Translations under genes and position numbers: made by a program
Origin: a virus
DNA: 23,437 nucleotides
Virus record (IMG/VR): IMGVR_UViG_3300028392_000292
Span: 1 to 23,437 of that record
Strand: one strand, 5' to 3'
Shown here: one piece after another, positions 7,150 through 14,735 of the stretch
How positions within the stretch are numbered: position 1 is the first letter of the stretch
Layout: each line of letters begins with the position of its first letter
The notes under the pieces: generated by a model
Told to the model about the DNA's origin: nothing
The model's input: only the letters and a program-made list of their open reading frames with translations
The model's database searches: none

Positions 7150-8841
7150 ATGGCACCCCGAAATCCTCCTAAAATATCGGTCTACTTTATCGCAGGCCAT
7201 GAGGCCCAGTTCATCGGTCGTGCCATGGCCGCCTTCCGTCCTTTCTGTAGCGAGATCATCGTGGCACTCGCCCAGGGTAACCGGCCGGACGACGGCACCC
7301 GCGAGATTGCTGAGAAAGCAGGCGCCACCGTCATCACCTACCACAACTCAGGCACCGCCGCAGATTGGCCTCACGTCGATAACTTTGCCCACGCACGTAA
7401 CTGCGCATTAAATGCGTGCACTGGGGACTACGCCGTCTGGTTCGATTGCGATGATCTACCCGCCACAGACCTCGATAAATGCTTCACAAGGGCCGTGGAA
7501 GCGTTTGAAAAAGATTCAGCCCTGGGGATCTATGCAGGCGTGTACGCCGTTTTAAACGCCAAACTCAACCCAGTACGCGAGAGGATGGTCCGAAGATTGC
7601 CGGGTGGCGGTTGGTCCGGCACTTGGCACTACGCCGTCCATGAAGCACTCCTGCCGATCGCTGGGCTGAAATCCGTAGGGGAGCAGAACGTCTGGTGCGA
7701 ACACCACTGCGGCGGATACAAGCCCAACAGCGCAGACCGCAACCTCCGCATCCTAGGCGGCGAACTCAGCCAGGCGGGCAAGTACGCTTACTACTACCAG
7801 CAGGAACTATTCTTAGGTAACAAGCGCAACGAGAGCGGCGTCTGGTCCCGCGTTGCCGCCTACTGGCCTAAGCAGGAACCCACCCTGCAATACGAAGCCA
7901 TGTGCAACTATGCGGCCGCCCACCCCGATCGTGATACCCGGATGAAACTTTACGGCGAGGCGCACCAGCTCCAGCCCGGCCGGAGGGAAGCACTTTACTA
8001 CATTGCCCGCGAGGAAGCGTCCGTGGGCAGGTGGGGCGCCGTGTACTACATGTTAAAGGCGGCCATGGTCCAGCCCGATCCTGGCATCTCGATTTGGAAC
8101 TGCCAGCGCTCGATCTACGACTTCGAGTGCATCGACCTTTATATCTGCGCCGCCCGCATGACCGGCGACACGGCAGAAGTAGCCAAGATCGAAACCGCCT
8201 GGCGCAAGCAGTGCCCCGTTAAAATTTCCATCCTTCACGCCACCCGCGGCCGTCCGCAGGAGGCGATTAACGCCCGCGTCCTCTGGATGAAGAAAGCGTC
8301 TGCCCCGCAAAACATAGAATGGCTTTTTGCTTGTGATAACGACGACCCAACCGCCGCCGTCCTCAAACCGTGGAACCCCGTCATGGGCGAGGGAAGCTGC
8401 GTAGCCGCATGGAACAGGGCGGCCGCCAAAGCCCAGGGCGATATCCTTATCCAAGCTAGCGACGATTGGGACCCACCGCTGTATTGGGACACCATTGTGA
8501 CCGAACGCCTAGGCGATCTCAGTAAGCCCAAAGTCCTAGCAATCTCCGACGGGCACCGCACCGACGAACTCCTTTGCATGGCCATTTTAACAAAAGCTCG
8601 GCTTATCCAGCAGAGCTCACTTTTTGCGAATGAATACGACGCCTGCTCGGGCATCTTTAGCGATAACGAATTTAGCCACCGGGCAATCAAAGACGGCGTC
8701 ATCGTCCAGGCGAAAGACGTCGTCTTTACTCACAACAATCCGCTTTTCACGGGTGCAGTGCAGGATGCGGAATTTAAAAAGCATAACGCACAAGAAAACT
8801 ACGTCCTGGGCGAAAAGATATTTAAGGAGCGCAACCCGTGA
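7150..8841 (+). CDS. Double-domain GT2-type glycosyltransferase
   Basis: Protein of 563 residues. Residues 8-115 form a GT-A family 2 domain, starting KISVYFIAGHEAQFI with a DxD-like DCDD at 99-102. A middle part around 245-330 is rich in Tyr and Ala helices and resembles TPR repeats. A second GT2-like domain starts near residue 358 (KISILHATRGRP) with DNDD at 396-399 and SDDWDPP near 437-443, the acidic sites that would bind Mn and the nucleotide sugar. No membrane helix or signal peptide is seen, so it should be cytoplasmic. It lies between head and tail genes with a methyltransferase and another glycosyltransferase. The substrate is unknown; a virion protein is plausible. AAGGAG near its end serves the next gene. 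Confidence 0.85.
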   Translation: MAPRNPPKISVYFIAGHEAQFIGRAMAAFRPFCSEIIVALAQGNRPDDGTREIAEKAGATVITYHNSGTAADWPHVDNFAHARNCALNACTGDYAVWFDCDDLPATDLDKCFTRAVEAFEKDSALGIYAGVYAVLNAKLNPVRERMVRRLPGGGWSGTWHYAVHEALLPIAGLKSVGEQNVWCEHHCGGYKPNSADRNLRILGGELSQAGKYAYYYQQELFLGNKRNESGVWSRVAAYWPKQEPTLQYEAMCNYAAAHPDRDTRMKLYGEAHQLQPGRREALYYIAREEASVGRWGAVYYMLKAAMVQPDPGISIWNCQRSIYDFECIDLYICAARMTGDTAEVAKIETAWRKQCPVKISILHATRGRPQEAINARVLWMKKASAPQNIEWLFACDNDDPTAAVLKPWNPVMGEGSCVAAWNRAAAKAQGDILIQASDDWDPPLYWDTIVTERLGDLSKPKVLAISDGHRTDELLCMAILTKARLIQQSSLFANEYDACSGIFSDNEFSHRAIKDGVIVQAKDVVFTHNNPLFTGAVQDAEFKKHNAQENYVLGEKIFKERNP

Positions 8842-9323
8842 TCTTTGAATACAAAGGCCAACTCTATCCAGATTACATTAGAAACGGCAACGCCTGCTCG
8901 CACGTTTTGCCTTTTGCCCAGCAGTTTTGCCATGGCGATGGCCTAGACATCGGAGGGACAAAGGATTGGTCTTTGCCAGGAGCAAAAATAATTAACATCG
9001 ATCAGGCCAACGGATATGACGCTCTCAATTTACCCGACGAAAAATATGATTTTGTCTTCTCATCTCACACCCTTGAACACGTTGAAAAATACGTTCAAGC
9101 CCTAGAACACTGGAAGACAAGGCTAAAGCCCGGCGGAGTCTTGTTTATGTATTTGCCTCATCCAGACATGGAATACTGGCGGCCACAAAATAATCGCAAG
9201 CATGCTCACCTATTCCACCCAGAGGACATGACCAAGACGCTGGCGGATCTGGGATTTGAAAACATTCTATGTAGCGGCCGCGATCTTTATTGGAGTTTTG
9301 CCATCGTAGGATTCAACCATTAA
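8838..9323 (+). CDS. SAM-dependent methyltransferase (class I)
   Basis: Protein of 161 residues with Rossmann-type methyltransferase signs: motif I GLDIGG near residues 35-40, acidic end of strand 2 (INIDQ), then YDFVFSSHTLEHV, typical of Methyltransf_11, and LKPGGVLFMYLPH. The set of motifs is complete but the protein is short, so a substrate domain is minimal. The start is GTG at 8838, overlapping the previous stop (GTGA) with a good AAGGAG at 8823-8828. Its place between two glycosyltransferases suggests it methylates a sugar or glycan. The target is unknown. Confidence 0.85.
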   Translation: MIFEYKGQLYPDYIRNGNACSHVLPFAQQFCHGDGLDIGGTKDWSLPGAKIINIDQANGYDALNLPDEKYDFVFSSHTLEHVEKYVQALEHWKTRLKPGGVLFMYLPHPDMEYWRPQNNRKHAHLFHPEDMTKTLADLGFENILCSGRDLYWSFAIVGFNH

Positions 9324-9987
9324 AACAATCGTCTATCATCAGCGCCTTGGGGATATTATTAACTGCTTTCCGGCGGCTCTACACTTTGCCAAGCAGGGGG
9401 AGGAAGTGTTTGTTGAATGTTTGCCGCAGTATTCGTCAGCGCTAAATCTTATCAGCTACGCAAAATGGGTCGCACCTGGGGAAGGGGAGGGGGAGATCTT
9501 AGACTTTCAGATATGGCCAAAACGTTACAATGAATATCGGAACAGCGGGAAACCCTACGTGGATTTTCTCTACGACCATCCCGCACTGCACGGGGTAGAT
9601 AGGCAGATCCTACTTGATTGCGTGCCAGACGAGCCGCCGCCTGGTTTACCTGATCAGTACAACCTCCTAGCGCCTATGGGTATCAGCCTAGCGTGGAATT
9701 ACCCCACCTTAGATATCCAAATTAAGGCGGAAGAGCTGATGCGCGATTACATCATAATGTGCGAAAAACAGTACTACTTCCACAGGCGTCATTGGACAGC
9801 GGACAACGTAGTCCAAATGGCTCAGGCGATTAAACACGCGGATAAGTTTATGACGATTAACTCGGCTCCGGCCGTACTGGCCTCCGCCTTGCGTCAGAAT
9901 CGCCCAACATTCTTCCTTCCTCAAAAACAACAGTGGGCACAAGACAACATCGCACCGTGGCCTGGGCGCGTTGACGTGGAGCTATAA
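9319..9987 (+). CDS. Glycosyltransferase-like protein, probable ATT start
   Basis: The ATG/GTG-based frame starts at 9406, but the same frame is open and protein-like upstream from 9319: KTIVYHQRLGDIINCFPAAL, a normal N-terminus for heptosyltransferase/GT-B-like proteins that begin with a beta strand and a GD-containing loop. The codon before it is ATT (9319-9321), overlapping the previous stop as ATTAA, with AGGA at 9308-9311 seven bases upstream. The predicted length is 222 residues. No ATG, GTG or TTG lies between the in-frame stop at 9307-9309 and the GTG at 9406. The C-terminus ends in a region with NSAPAVLASALRQNRPTFF, like the donor-side loop of GT-B enzymes that recover a glycan chain. 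Specific function unknown. Confidence 0.65.
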   Translation: MKTIVYHQRLGDIINCFPAALHFAKQGEEVFVECLPQYSSALNLISYAKWVAPGEGEGEILDFQIWPKRYNEYRNSGKPYVDFLYDHPALHGVDRQILLDCVPDEPPPGLPDQYNLLAPMGISLAWNYPTLDIQIKAEELMRDYIIMCEKQYYFHRRHWTADNVVQMAQAIKHADKFMTINSAPAVLASALRQNRPTFFLPQKQQWAQDNIAPWPGRVDVEL

Positions 9988-9990
9988 CCT
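9971..9990 (+). promoter_or_regulatory. TTGACG start-proximal element, one mismatch
   Basis: TTGACG at 9971-9976 is 14 bases before the ATG at 9991. It overlaps the end of the glycosyltransferase gene and carries one base change from TTGACA. Confidence 0.35.
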
Positions 9991-10437
9991 ATGGCCGCCG
10001 TCACCATGCTTGATCGTTTAATCGAAGCCGCTTTTAAAGAGCTGATCTCGCCCGTAGTTACCGCACCTACCTACCACCTTTCCCACGATGCCACAGAGAA
10101 TGTCCCGCCTTCCATAGTCATTAAGGCGACAATGGGCTCAGAGGAGCCCGTCAGAGGCAGTGGCGTATTTAGCCTGCCCGTAGAAATTATCTTCACAGAG
10201 AGGCAAGACGACGTCACCACCTCTTCCCACAGCGCTCAGTGTAGCCAGATCCTGCAGTGCTTCTATGACGCGACTAATCTCTCAGCTAGGCTTAATGCCA
10301 CCACTGCCATCGGCTTAGCCCGCACATACAGCGCCAAGCTAGAATCCAGCGAGGCAAACGCAGAAAACGAGGAGCGTACTATCGGCCAAACCTACAAGCT
10401 CACCGTCATTGCCTATCCCGGTTCCATTGCGAGTTGA
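9991..10437 (+). CDS. Tail completion or minor tail protein (probable)
   Basis: Protein of 148 residues placed just before the tail tube gene, where lambda-like phages encode gpZ/gpU-type tail completion proteins. The N-terminal helix (MLDRLIEAAFKEL) is followed by a beta-rich domain including SLPVEIIFTERQDD and a closing strand (YKLTVIAYPG). This is the overall pattern of tail terminators that cap the tail tube. The final TGA (10435-10437) lies within the TTGACA of the next gene. No close motif is known to me, so the call rests on order and size. Confidence 0.5.
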   Translation: MAAVTMLDRLIEAAFKELISPVVTAPTYHLSHDATENVPPSIVIKATMGSEEPVRGSGVFSLPVEIIFTERQDDVTTSSHSAQCSQILQCFYDATNLSARLNATTAIGLARTYSAKLESSEANAENEERTIGQTYKLTVIAYPGSIAS

Positions 10438-10455
10438 CACGTACTTTAGGGCAAT
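10434..10455 (+). promoter_or_regulatory. TTGACA start-proximal element before the tail tube gene
   Basis: TTGACA at 10434-10439 contains the TGA stop of the upstream gene and lies 16 bases before the ATG at 10456. A stop embedded in the element could allow a terminating ribosome to restart. Confidence 0.5.
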
Positions 10456-10806
10456 ATGGCAAACGCAGTTACCATCGGGCAAACTGGCCTTTCTTTCGGC
10501 GCTACGGCGGAGTCTGGCCTACTCATCTCGAGTTATTCTGAAACCCGCAACATCGAACACGCAGAAGTAAGAGACGCGACCGGAAATGTGGTCGGCATCG
10601 CCCTCTATAACCAAACCGATTCTATCTCCTTCTCTGGTTCCATCACCGGCTCCTATGCGACAACTGCTGGCGCCGTTCTCACCACCCTCGCCAACGCAAC
10701 CAGCACAGGTGGAAAAATCGTGGTTCAATCTGTGGCATTCTCCAAGAGCCCAGACGCTTTCGTCACTGTAGACGTGAGTGCCACCCGCTATCCAAACATG
10801 AGCTAA
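10456..10806 (+). CDS. Major tail tube protein (probable)
   Basis: Protein of 116 residues, Ser/Thr/Ala/Gly rich, with alternating hydrophobic strands (GLLISSYSETRNIEHAEVRD, SISFSGSITGSYATT), consistent with a tail tube beta barrel. The hydrophilic N-terminus and Ala-rich central helix (AGAVLTTLANATS) match other small tube proteins. It is followed by a perfect 8-bp hairpin, as is the capsid gene, which suggests a highly expressed mRNA. It sits just before the chaperone pair, the place of the tube gene in siphoviruses. Homology not verified. Confidence 0.6.
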   Translation: MANAVTIGQTGLSFGATAESGLLISSYSETRNIEHAEVRDATGNVVGIALYNQTDSISFSGSITGSYATTAGAVLTTLANATSTGGKIVVQSVAFSKSPDAFVTVDVSATRYPNMS

Positions 10807-10823
10807 ACCGCTACTGCGGTTTA
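10804..10823 (+). terminator. Hairpin after the tail tube gene
   Basis: TAAACCGC (10804-10811) pairs perfectly with GCGGTTTA (10816-10823) around a four-base TACT loop. The stop codon is in the 5' arm. No T-run follows, so attenuation or 3'-end protection is as likely as termination. Confidence 0.55.
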
Positions 10824-10842
10824 CTGAAATCCTCTCATAACA

Positions 10843-11220
10843 ATGGAAAGCTTCTGGGGTACAACTAACTTGAAAGTAGCGGCCGCCGCTACCGCCTTCG
10901 GCGCCACCCTACGCCAGCTCGATCCCGTCACTTGTATTGTAAAGGAGGGCGGCCAACGTCAGGTCACCTTCTGGTTCAGCTCCTCCGGCCCCGACGGCGA
11001 CGAGGCCCGTGCCGAAATGGAACGCACCTGGGGCGAAATGAAGTCTGACAAAGAATCCGCCATCCGCTTTGTTCGCGCCGCGCTTGAGAATCGCGAAACC
11101 CTCTTAGGATTGGTTAAACGAGCCGAGCCTATTCTTTCCATCCAACGGGGTGGGCAAACACTGCTAGTGCCAGAAAAAGCCCGTCCTGAGCTTAAGCGTG
11201 CCCTTTTAAACAAACTATGA
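10843..11220 (+). CDS. Small tail-region protein resembling DUF5659
   Basis: Protein of 125 residues before the G/G-T chaperone genes. The N-terminal half resembles DUF5659-type phage proteins: a helix with AAATAFGATLRQL, then RQVTFWFSSSGPDG, where the last strand is the usual close of that small domain. The second half is helical and charged (RAEMERTWGEMKS). The role is unknown, but position suggests tail assembly. It shares the GAAATCCTC leader (10826-10834) with the gene at 6841. It overlaps the next gene by four bases (ATGA, 11217-11220). Confidence 0.5.
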   Translation: MESFWGTTNLKVAAAATAFGATLRQLDPVTCIVKEGGQRQVTFWFSSSGPDGDEARAEMERTWGEMKSDKESAIRFVRAALENRETLLGLVKRAEPILSIQRGGQTLLVPEKARPELKRALLNKL

Positions 11221-11600
11221 GCGACAACCTCGAGCAAGATCTGGACGAGGCGTTTATCGCCCCAGACACATTCTTTAAAGGGGAGAAACTGGCGCCATAT
11301 ACCGAAGGCAGCCGCCTGCTCATGCTTCAGGTAAGGGACGAGGCGGACAGCGCCATCTACTTCGTCTGGTCATTCGTCTACATCCACATCCTGCTCGCCC
11401 AGGATAGGCGGGCCGCCATTAAGCTGGCGTGGGATCGGGACGCCTTTCGCGAAAAGCTTCTGGATTGGTCGGAGAATATGACAGAGGAGGATCGGACGAC
11501 AGCCTCTCTAGTCTGCTCCTCCGTGCTTGGGGTCGCCAACAAAGCCCGCGTGAACGTTATCCCCGGCGCCTTGGCCGAGGCCGCACCCCCAAACGCCTAG
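11217..11600 (+). CDS. Tail assembly chaperone, G-like
   Basis: Protein of 127 residues just before the tape measure region. The acidic N-terminus (LEQDLDEAFIAPDTFF) and helical core fit tail assembly chaperones that hold the tape measure. The reading frame stops at TAG 11598-11600, just after the slippery heptamer C_CCA_AAC. The -1 frame continues to 11803, giving a longer G-T fusion. The start is ATG at 11217, overlapping the previous stop. A two-gene frameshift arrangement at this place is characteristic of lambda-like phages, which supports the assignment. Confidence 0.72.
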   Translation: MSDNLEQDLDEAFIAPDTFFKGEKLAPYTEGSRLLMLQVRDEADSAIYFVWSFVYIHILLAQDRRAAIKLAWDRDAFREKLLDWSENMTEEDRTTASLVCSSVLGVANKARVNVIPGALAEAAPPNA

Positions 11601-11803
11601 CGCCAGGGGGGAGCGCCGCGTGCGTCTTCGTCCTGGCTAAGGAAACTGGATGGTCCATTGAAAAAATCTTATGGGAAATACCTCTCAGCCAAGTTCACCA
11701 GGCGGAACACGTCTTCTTGTATATGAACGGCGCCAAGCTCAGGCGGGCAAATTATATCGGTGGCTCAGATATTCGTGACATGGAAAGGTTGTTAGGATTA
11801 TGA
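11217..11803 (+). CDS. G-T tail assembly chaperone fusion by -1 frameshift
   Basis: If ribosomes slip at 11588-11594, reading continues from 11594 in the -1 frame to TGA 11801-11803. The product is about 195 residues: 126 from the G frame plus 69 from the T frame. The T part (ETGWSIEKILWEIPLSQVHQ then NGAKLRRANYIGG) has no start codon of its own with a sensible leader; an ATG at 11429 opens a frame whose first part is out-of-frame shadow of G. Lambda-like phages use exactly this G/G-T ratio to guide tail assembly. The T stop overlaps the next ATG (11800). Confidence 0.65.
11588..11637 (+). other. Predicted -1 programmed frameshift site with downstream stem
   Basis: Heptamer C_CCA_AAC at 11588-11594 in the zero frame fits X_XXY_YYZ (CCC, AAA, C) and lies one codon before the TAG. 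Seven bases later GCCAGG (11602-11607) pairs with CCTGGC (11632-11637). Both features and the spacing match a -1 slippery site with a stimulatory stem-loop. The long loop may hold an inner GC-rich pairing. Confidence 0.6.
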
Positions 11804-12663
11804 GCGCAACATTTACCGTAGATGCCACCAAACTAGAAAGAGCGCTTAAAGCTTTCATCGGAAATACTAAACTGGAAGCAGGTAAGGAGATGAAGGTGCA
11901 GGCTCGCAACCTTTGCCTAAGTCTAGCAAAAGGCACCCAACCGTTTGGCCTTGATTCGGGAGCAAAGAAACAAGGGGAACAGGCAGTGGCCCGCGATATC
12001 GGGCGAGTCTACAAATCAGTCGCCGGCGCCAGCGTGGGTATATCTAAACTAGCTACAGGCGGTGGTAAGACCGCATCTCAAAACGCCGCACAAGCAGGCC
12101 GCGCTTTTGCCGCTTTGGTAAATTCTAAATTTACAGGTAAAGGGAAAAAGAAGCGCACCATGGCTGCCCGCAGCCAAGCGCAGGAACTGCTTAACCGCAT
12201 TAACTCCGCGCCCTTTATCCACACCCAGCTAGGCCCGTTTGACGGTGGCAAAGCTCACACCGCCGCCAGATTTGGTAAACGCAAAAGCGTGCCAAAAAAT
12301 CAGTTTGTTGGTCTTGTCGTAGACAAATCCAGCGATCTTAAAAAATACTATAAAGAAAAGACGAGTCATGTCGGCATAATGAAAAGCGGCTGGTCTTCCT
12401 GCGCCAAGCTTTTGGGTGGCCTAAAGGGATTCCCCGCGTGGGTTACCCGCCATGGCGGGGGAGGAACGGTAGACGATCAGAGCTCTAAGGCCGTCGGCGC
12501 CTTCTCAAAGCCCTACGTTAAAATAACAAACAAGATCCCCGGCATCGGTAACGCCATCAGCGATAGAACGATCCAACATTCCATTGACATCCAACTCGTA
12601 AAGATGATGAAGCGCCTAGGGATTATTGCAGACTACGAGCGCAAAAAAGCAGGCTTTGCCTAA
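11800..12663 (+). CDS. Unknown tail-region protein before tape measure
   Basis: Protein of 287 residues, basic and Lys/Ala rich, lying between the chaperones and the tape measure. It starts with a short charged helix region (TKLERALKAFIGNTKLEAGK), has a central KGKKKRTMAARSQAQELLNR, and ends with helical IDIQLVKMMKRLGIIADY. I do not recognise a family. Position would suit a minor tail or virion assembly protein. The ATG overlaps the T-frame stop (ATGA). A TTGACA lies near its 3' end (12584), 14 bases before an in-frame ATGATG, but this seems unlikely to make a useful product. Confidence 0.6.
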   Translation: MSATFTVDATKLERALKAFIGNTKLEAGKEMKVQARNLCLSLAKGTQPFGLDSGAKKQGEQAVARDIGRVYKSVAGASVGISKLATGGGKTASQNAAQAGRAFAALVNSKFTGKGKKKRTMAARSQAQELLNRINSAPFIHTQLGPFDGGKAHTAARFGKRKSVPKNQFVGLVVDKSSDLKKYYKEKTSHVGIMKSGWSSCAKLLGGLKGFPAWVTRHGGGGTVDDQSSKAVGAFSKPYVKITNKIPGIGNAISDRTIQHSIDIQLVKMMKRLGIIADYERKKAGFA

Positions 12664-12665
12664 AG

Positions 12666-14135
12666 ATGGACGCCGTCGCAACTGCCAAACTAGCCCTCGA
12701 CGCATCCGGCATGGATCGCGGCCTGCAGAGCGCCAGCGCTAGCTTAGATAAATTCGCTAAGCAGGCGGGATCTGCCCTGGTCGGCGCTTTTGCCATGGAT
12801 AAAATCATCGGCGGATTTAGCACCGCCATTGAGAAGGGCGATCAGTTGCAAGATCTAGCCAATCGTTTTGGCGTGTCCGCCGTTTCCATTCAAGAGATAG
12901 GAAATGCAGCTAGCCTAAGTGGCGCAGGGGTAGAGGACGTGGCGGCGGCTATGAACAAGCTTTCCAAAAACGCAGGGGAGGCCATCGGCGGCAACGAAAC
13001 CATGGCCGAATCGTTTGCGAAAATTGGCCTTAGTGTGGACGACCTAAAGACAATGAGCCCAGAGGATCTCTTTATGTCGCTGAGTAAGGCTATGGCCAGC
13101 GGTACAATCCCAGAGACAGAACAGCTCGCAGTCGCTTCAGATATTGCAGGCAAAAGCATAGGAGCCTTAATGGAAACTCTGCGCATGGGGCCAGAGGCCA
13201 TCTCCGCCAACGGGCAAGCGATGGGAGTGTGGTCTGCGGAAACAATTTCGTCACTTTCCGATGCAAGTGACGCCATAAAAACTTTTCAGAACGAAATGAC
13301 CAAAGGATTTGGTTATGTTGCACAGGCGGCTACGCCATTACTTACCGCATTTAAAGCCATCACCGAGGAGATAACCGTCATGGGCATGGCTGCCTTAGAG
13401 TTTATGAAGGGGAACTTTCAAATAGCAAAAGACCTAGTGAAGCTTGCTGGTAATAGTTCGTACAGCGGGGAAGCGACTTCTGTTGAGAAAAAAAACTCTG
13501 AGAAAAGGGCAGCAGCGGCGAAGGCTAGCGATGCAGGCAACGTTTCCAAAACTGATGCCAAGAGCATCGCCACCGCAGAAAAAGACGCCATCAAAGATCG
13601 TACTGATGAGGCCATGCGCATCCTCAAAAACGAGGAGAGCGAAAAGAAGCTGGCTAACGATAGCTACGAACGGGATCGCGCCCGTGCCACCGAACGCCTG
13701 CTCGAGGCCGCCAACATTGAAGTGCAGGCGGCTATGGAGAAACAGAAGCAAAGCAAAGGCGAGGGCGCAGTTGGCCCAGGCGGAACGTCTCGCCAGTACG
13801 ACCAAGCAAAAGGCACAGCCGCAGGCGAAACCCTTAACTTTGCCAGCGGCCTAGGGGACAGCGGAATTTCAAACACAGTTGCCAGAGAACGCGCCAAGGC
13901 CGCCAAAGACCAGCAGGAGATAAATAAAAAAGAGTTTGATGCTAAGGTAATGGAAAGTACCTCAGCCACGGCCGGTGGCGGTCCGCGCACTATGGCCAGC
14001 CGTCGTCAGGAGTTTATTAAGTCAGAAGCAGGCAAAGAAGCTAAAGGCCAAAAGACCCTATCAGACGTCTACACCGTGCTGGATGAAGCGCTACGAACCC
14101 TACTAAAAGCGCCCATTGTAGGTTCAGGAGCTTAA
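12666..14135 (+). CDS. Tape measure protein
   Basis: Protein of 489 residues, Ala/Ser/Lys rich and largely helical, placed after the chaperones. It starts with AKLALDASGMDRGLQSAS, typical of tape measure N-termini that pack as coiled coils, and has a hydrophobic region around residues 210-250 (FGYVAQAATPLLTAFKAITE, VMGMAALEF). The charged repeats that follow (AEKDAIKDRTDEAMRILKNE) are coiled-coil-like. At 1.5 angstrom per residue it predicts a tail of about 70 nm, short for a siphovirus. There is no muramidase or peptidase domain that I can see. Confidence 0.82.
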   Translation: MDAVATAKLALDASGMDRGLQSASASLDKFAKQAGSALVGAFAMDKIIGGFSTAIEKGDQLQDLANRFGVSAVSIQEIGNAASLSGAGVEDVAAAMNKLSKNAGEAIGGNETMAESFAKIGLSVDDLKTMSPEDLFMSLSKAMASGTIPETEQLAVASDIAGKSIGALMETLRMGPEAISANGQAMGVWSAETISSLSDASDAIKTFQNEMTKGFGYVAQAATPLLTAFKAITEEITVMGMAALEFMKGNFQIAKDLVKLAGNSSYSGEATSVEKKNSEKRAAAAKASDAGNVSKTDAKSIATAEKDAIKDRTDEAMRILKNEESEKKLANDSYERDRARATERLLEAANIEVQAAMEKQKQSKGEGAVGPGGTSRQYDQAKGTAAGETLNFASGLGDSGISNTVARERAKAAKDQQEINKKEFDAKVMESTSATAGGGPRTMASRRQEFIKSEAGKEAKGQKTLSDVYTVLDEALRTLLKAPIVGSGA

Positions 14136-14136
14136 T

Positions 14137-14733
14137 ATGCCCTCCGCCACCATCATCGGCTCTCCGTCCTCAGGAGCTAAAACTCTGCGCCGTGTAGACT
14201 ATGGTACCGAGCGCAACGGCCTAGAAACCCTTACGGAAACCTACACCATCCGCACCTCCGATCGTGCCAGCATCCAGCCGGCTTTCCTTACTACTCATCG
14301 CAACTTCAGCGCCAGCTCTACCAAATACGATCGCATGGCCATAGAAAACTTTTCTTTTCGTGCGCAAGATGGCGACATCTCGGAACTCAGCGTCACCTAC
14401 GTCGGCCTTACCTCAGCCGCGGGCTTGCCCGGAGCCTTGGTAAGAATTGTTCCTACGCCAGGCGCAGGGATTAGAGGGCCAAACGCCGTTATCCAGGCGG
14501 AATATCTTTCTACTCAAACCGAGAGCGAGCTGGTTTTGCAAACTACCGGCACCACCGTCATGCCCACATCAATAAATGGAACGCTCATGCCAGCAAATTT
14601 TCCCTTCAGCACAAACCAAAACAACAGCTACACCTACTACGGCTACACCTTTGCCAGCATAGAATCCGTCCGTCGTGGTCAGTTTCTCGTTCTTACCGCC
14701 GTGTTTAAAGAATACTCAATTTCCATAGGCTGA
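14137..14733 (+). CDS. Tail protein, unknown (distal tail position)
   Basis: Protein of 198 residues, beta-rich and Ser/Thr rich, directly after the tape measure. Distal tail and baseplate proteins usually lie here. Stretches such as ETYTIRTSDRASIQPAFL and NFSFRAQDGDISELSVTYVG suggest beta sandwich modules. No specific family is recognised. It starts at ATG 14137 one base after the previous stop. Confidence 0.5.
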   Translation: MPSATIIGSPSSGAKTLRRVDYGTERNGLETLTETYTIRTSDRASIQPAFLTTHRNFSASSTKYDRMAIENFSFRAQDGDISELSVTYVGLTSAAGLPGALVRIVPTPGAGIRGPNAVIQAEYLSTQTESELVLQTTGTTVMPTSINGTLMPANFPFSTNQNNSYTYYGYTFASIESVRRGQFLVLTAVFKEYSISIG

Positions 14734-14735
14734 TC

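Noticed and set aside
11429-11593. Frame opening at 11429 as an independent gene start
   Set aside because: Its first 50 residues are an Arg/Ser-rich shadow of the G frame, while protein-like sequence begins only after the slippery site.
12584-12606. TTGACA 14 bases before an in-frame ATGATG inside the 287-residue gene
   Set aside because: The product would be only about 19 residues, ending just before the tape measure gene. The motif codes for IleAsp-like residues here and may be chance, so I do not list it as a start.
13434-13805. Long open frames on the - strand within the tape measure gene and elsewhere
   Set aside because: They are antisense to strong + strand genes, have odd composition, and no minus-strand gene makes sense with its neighbours.
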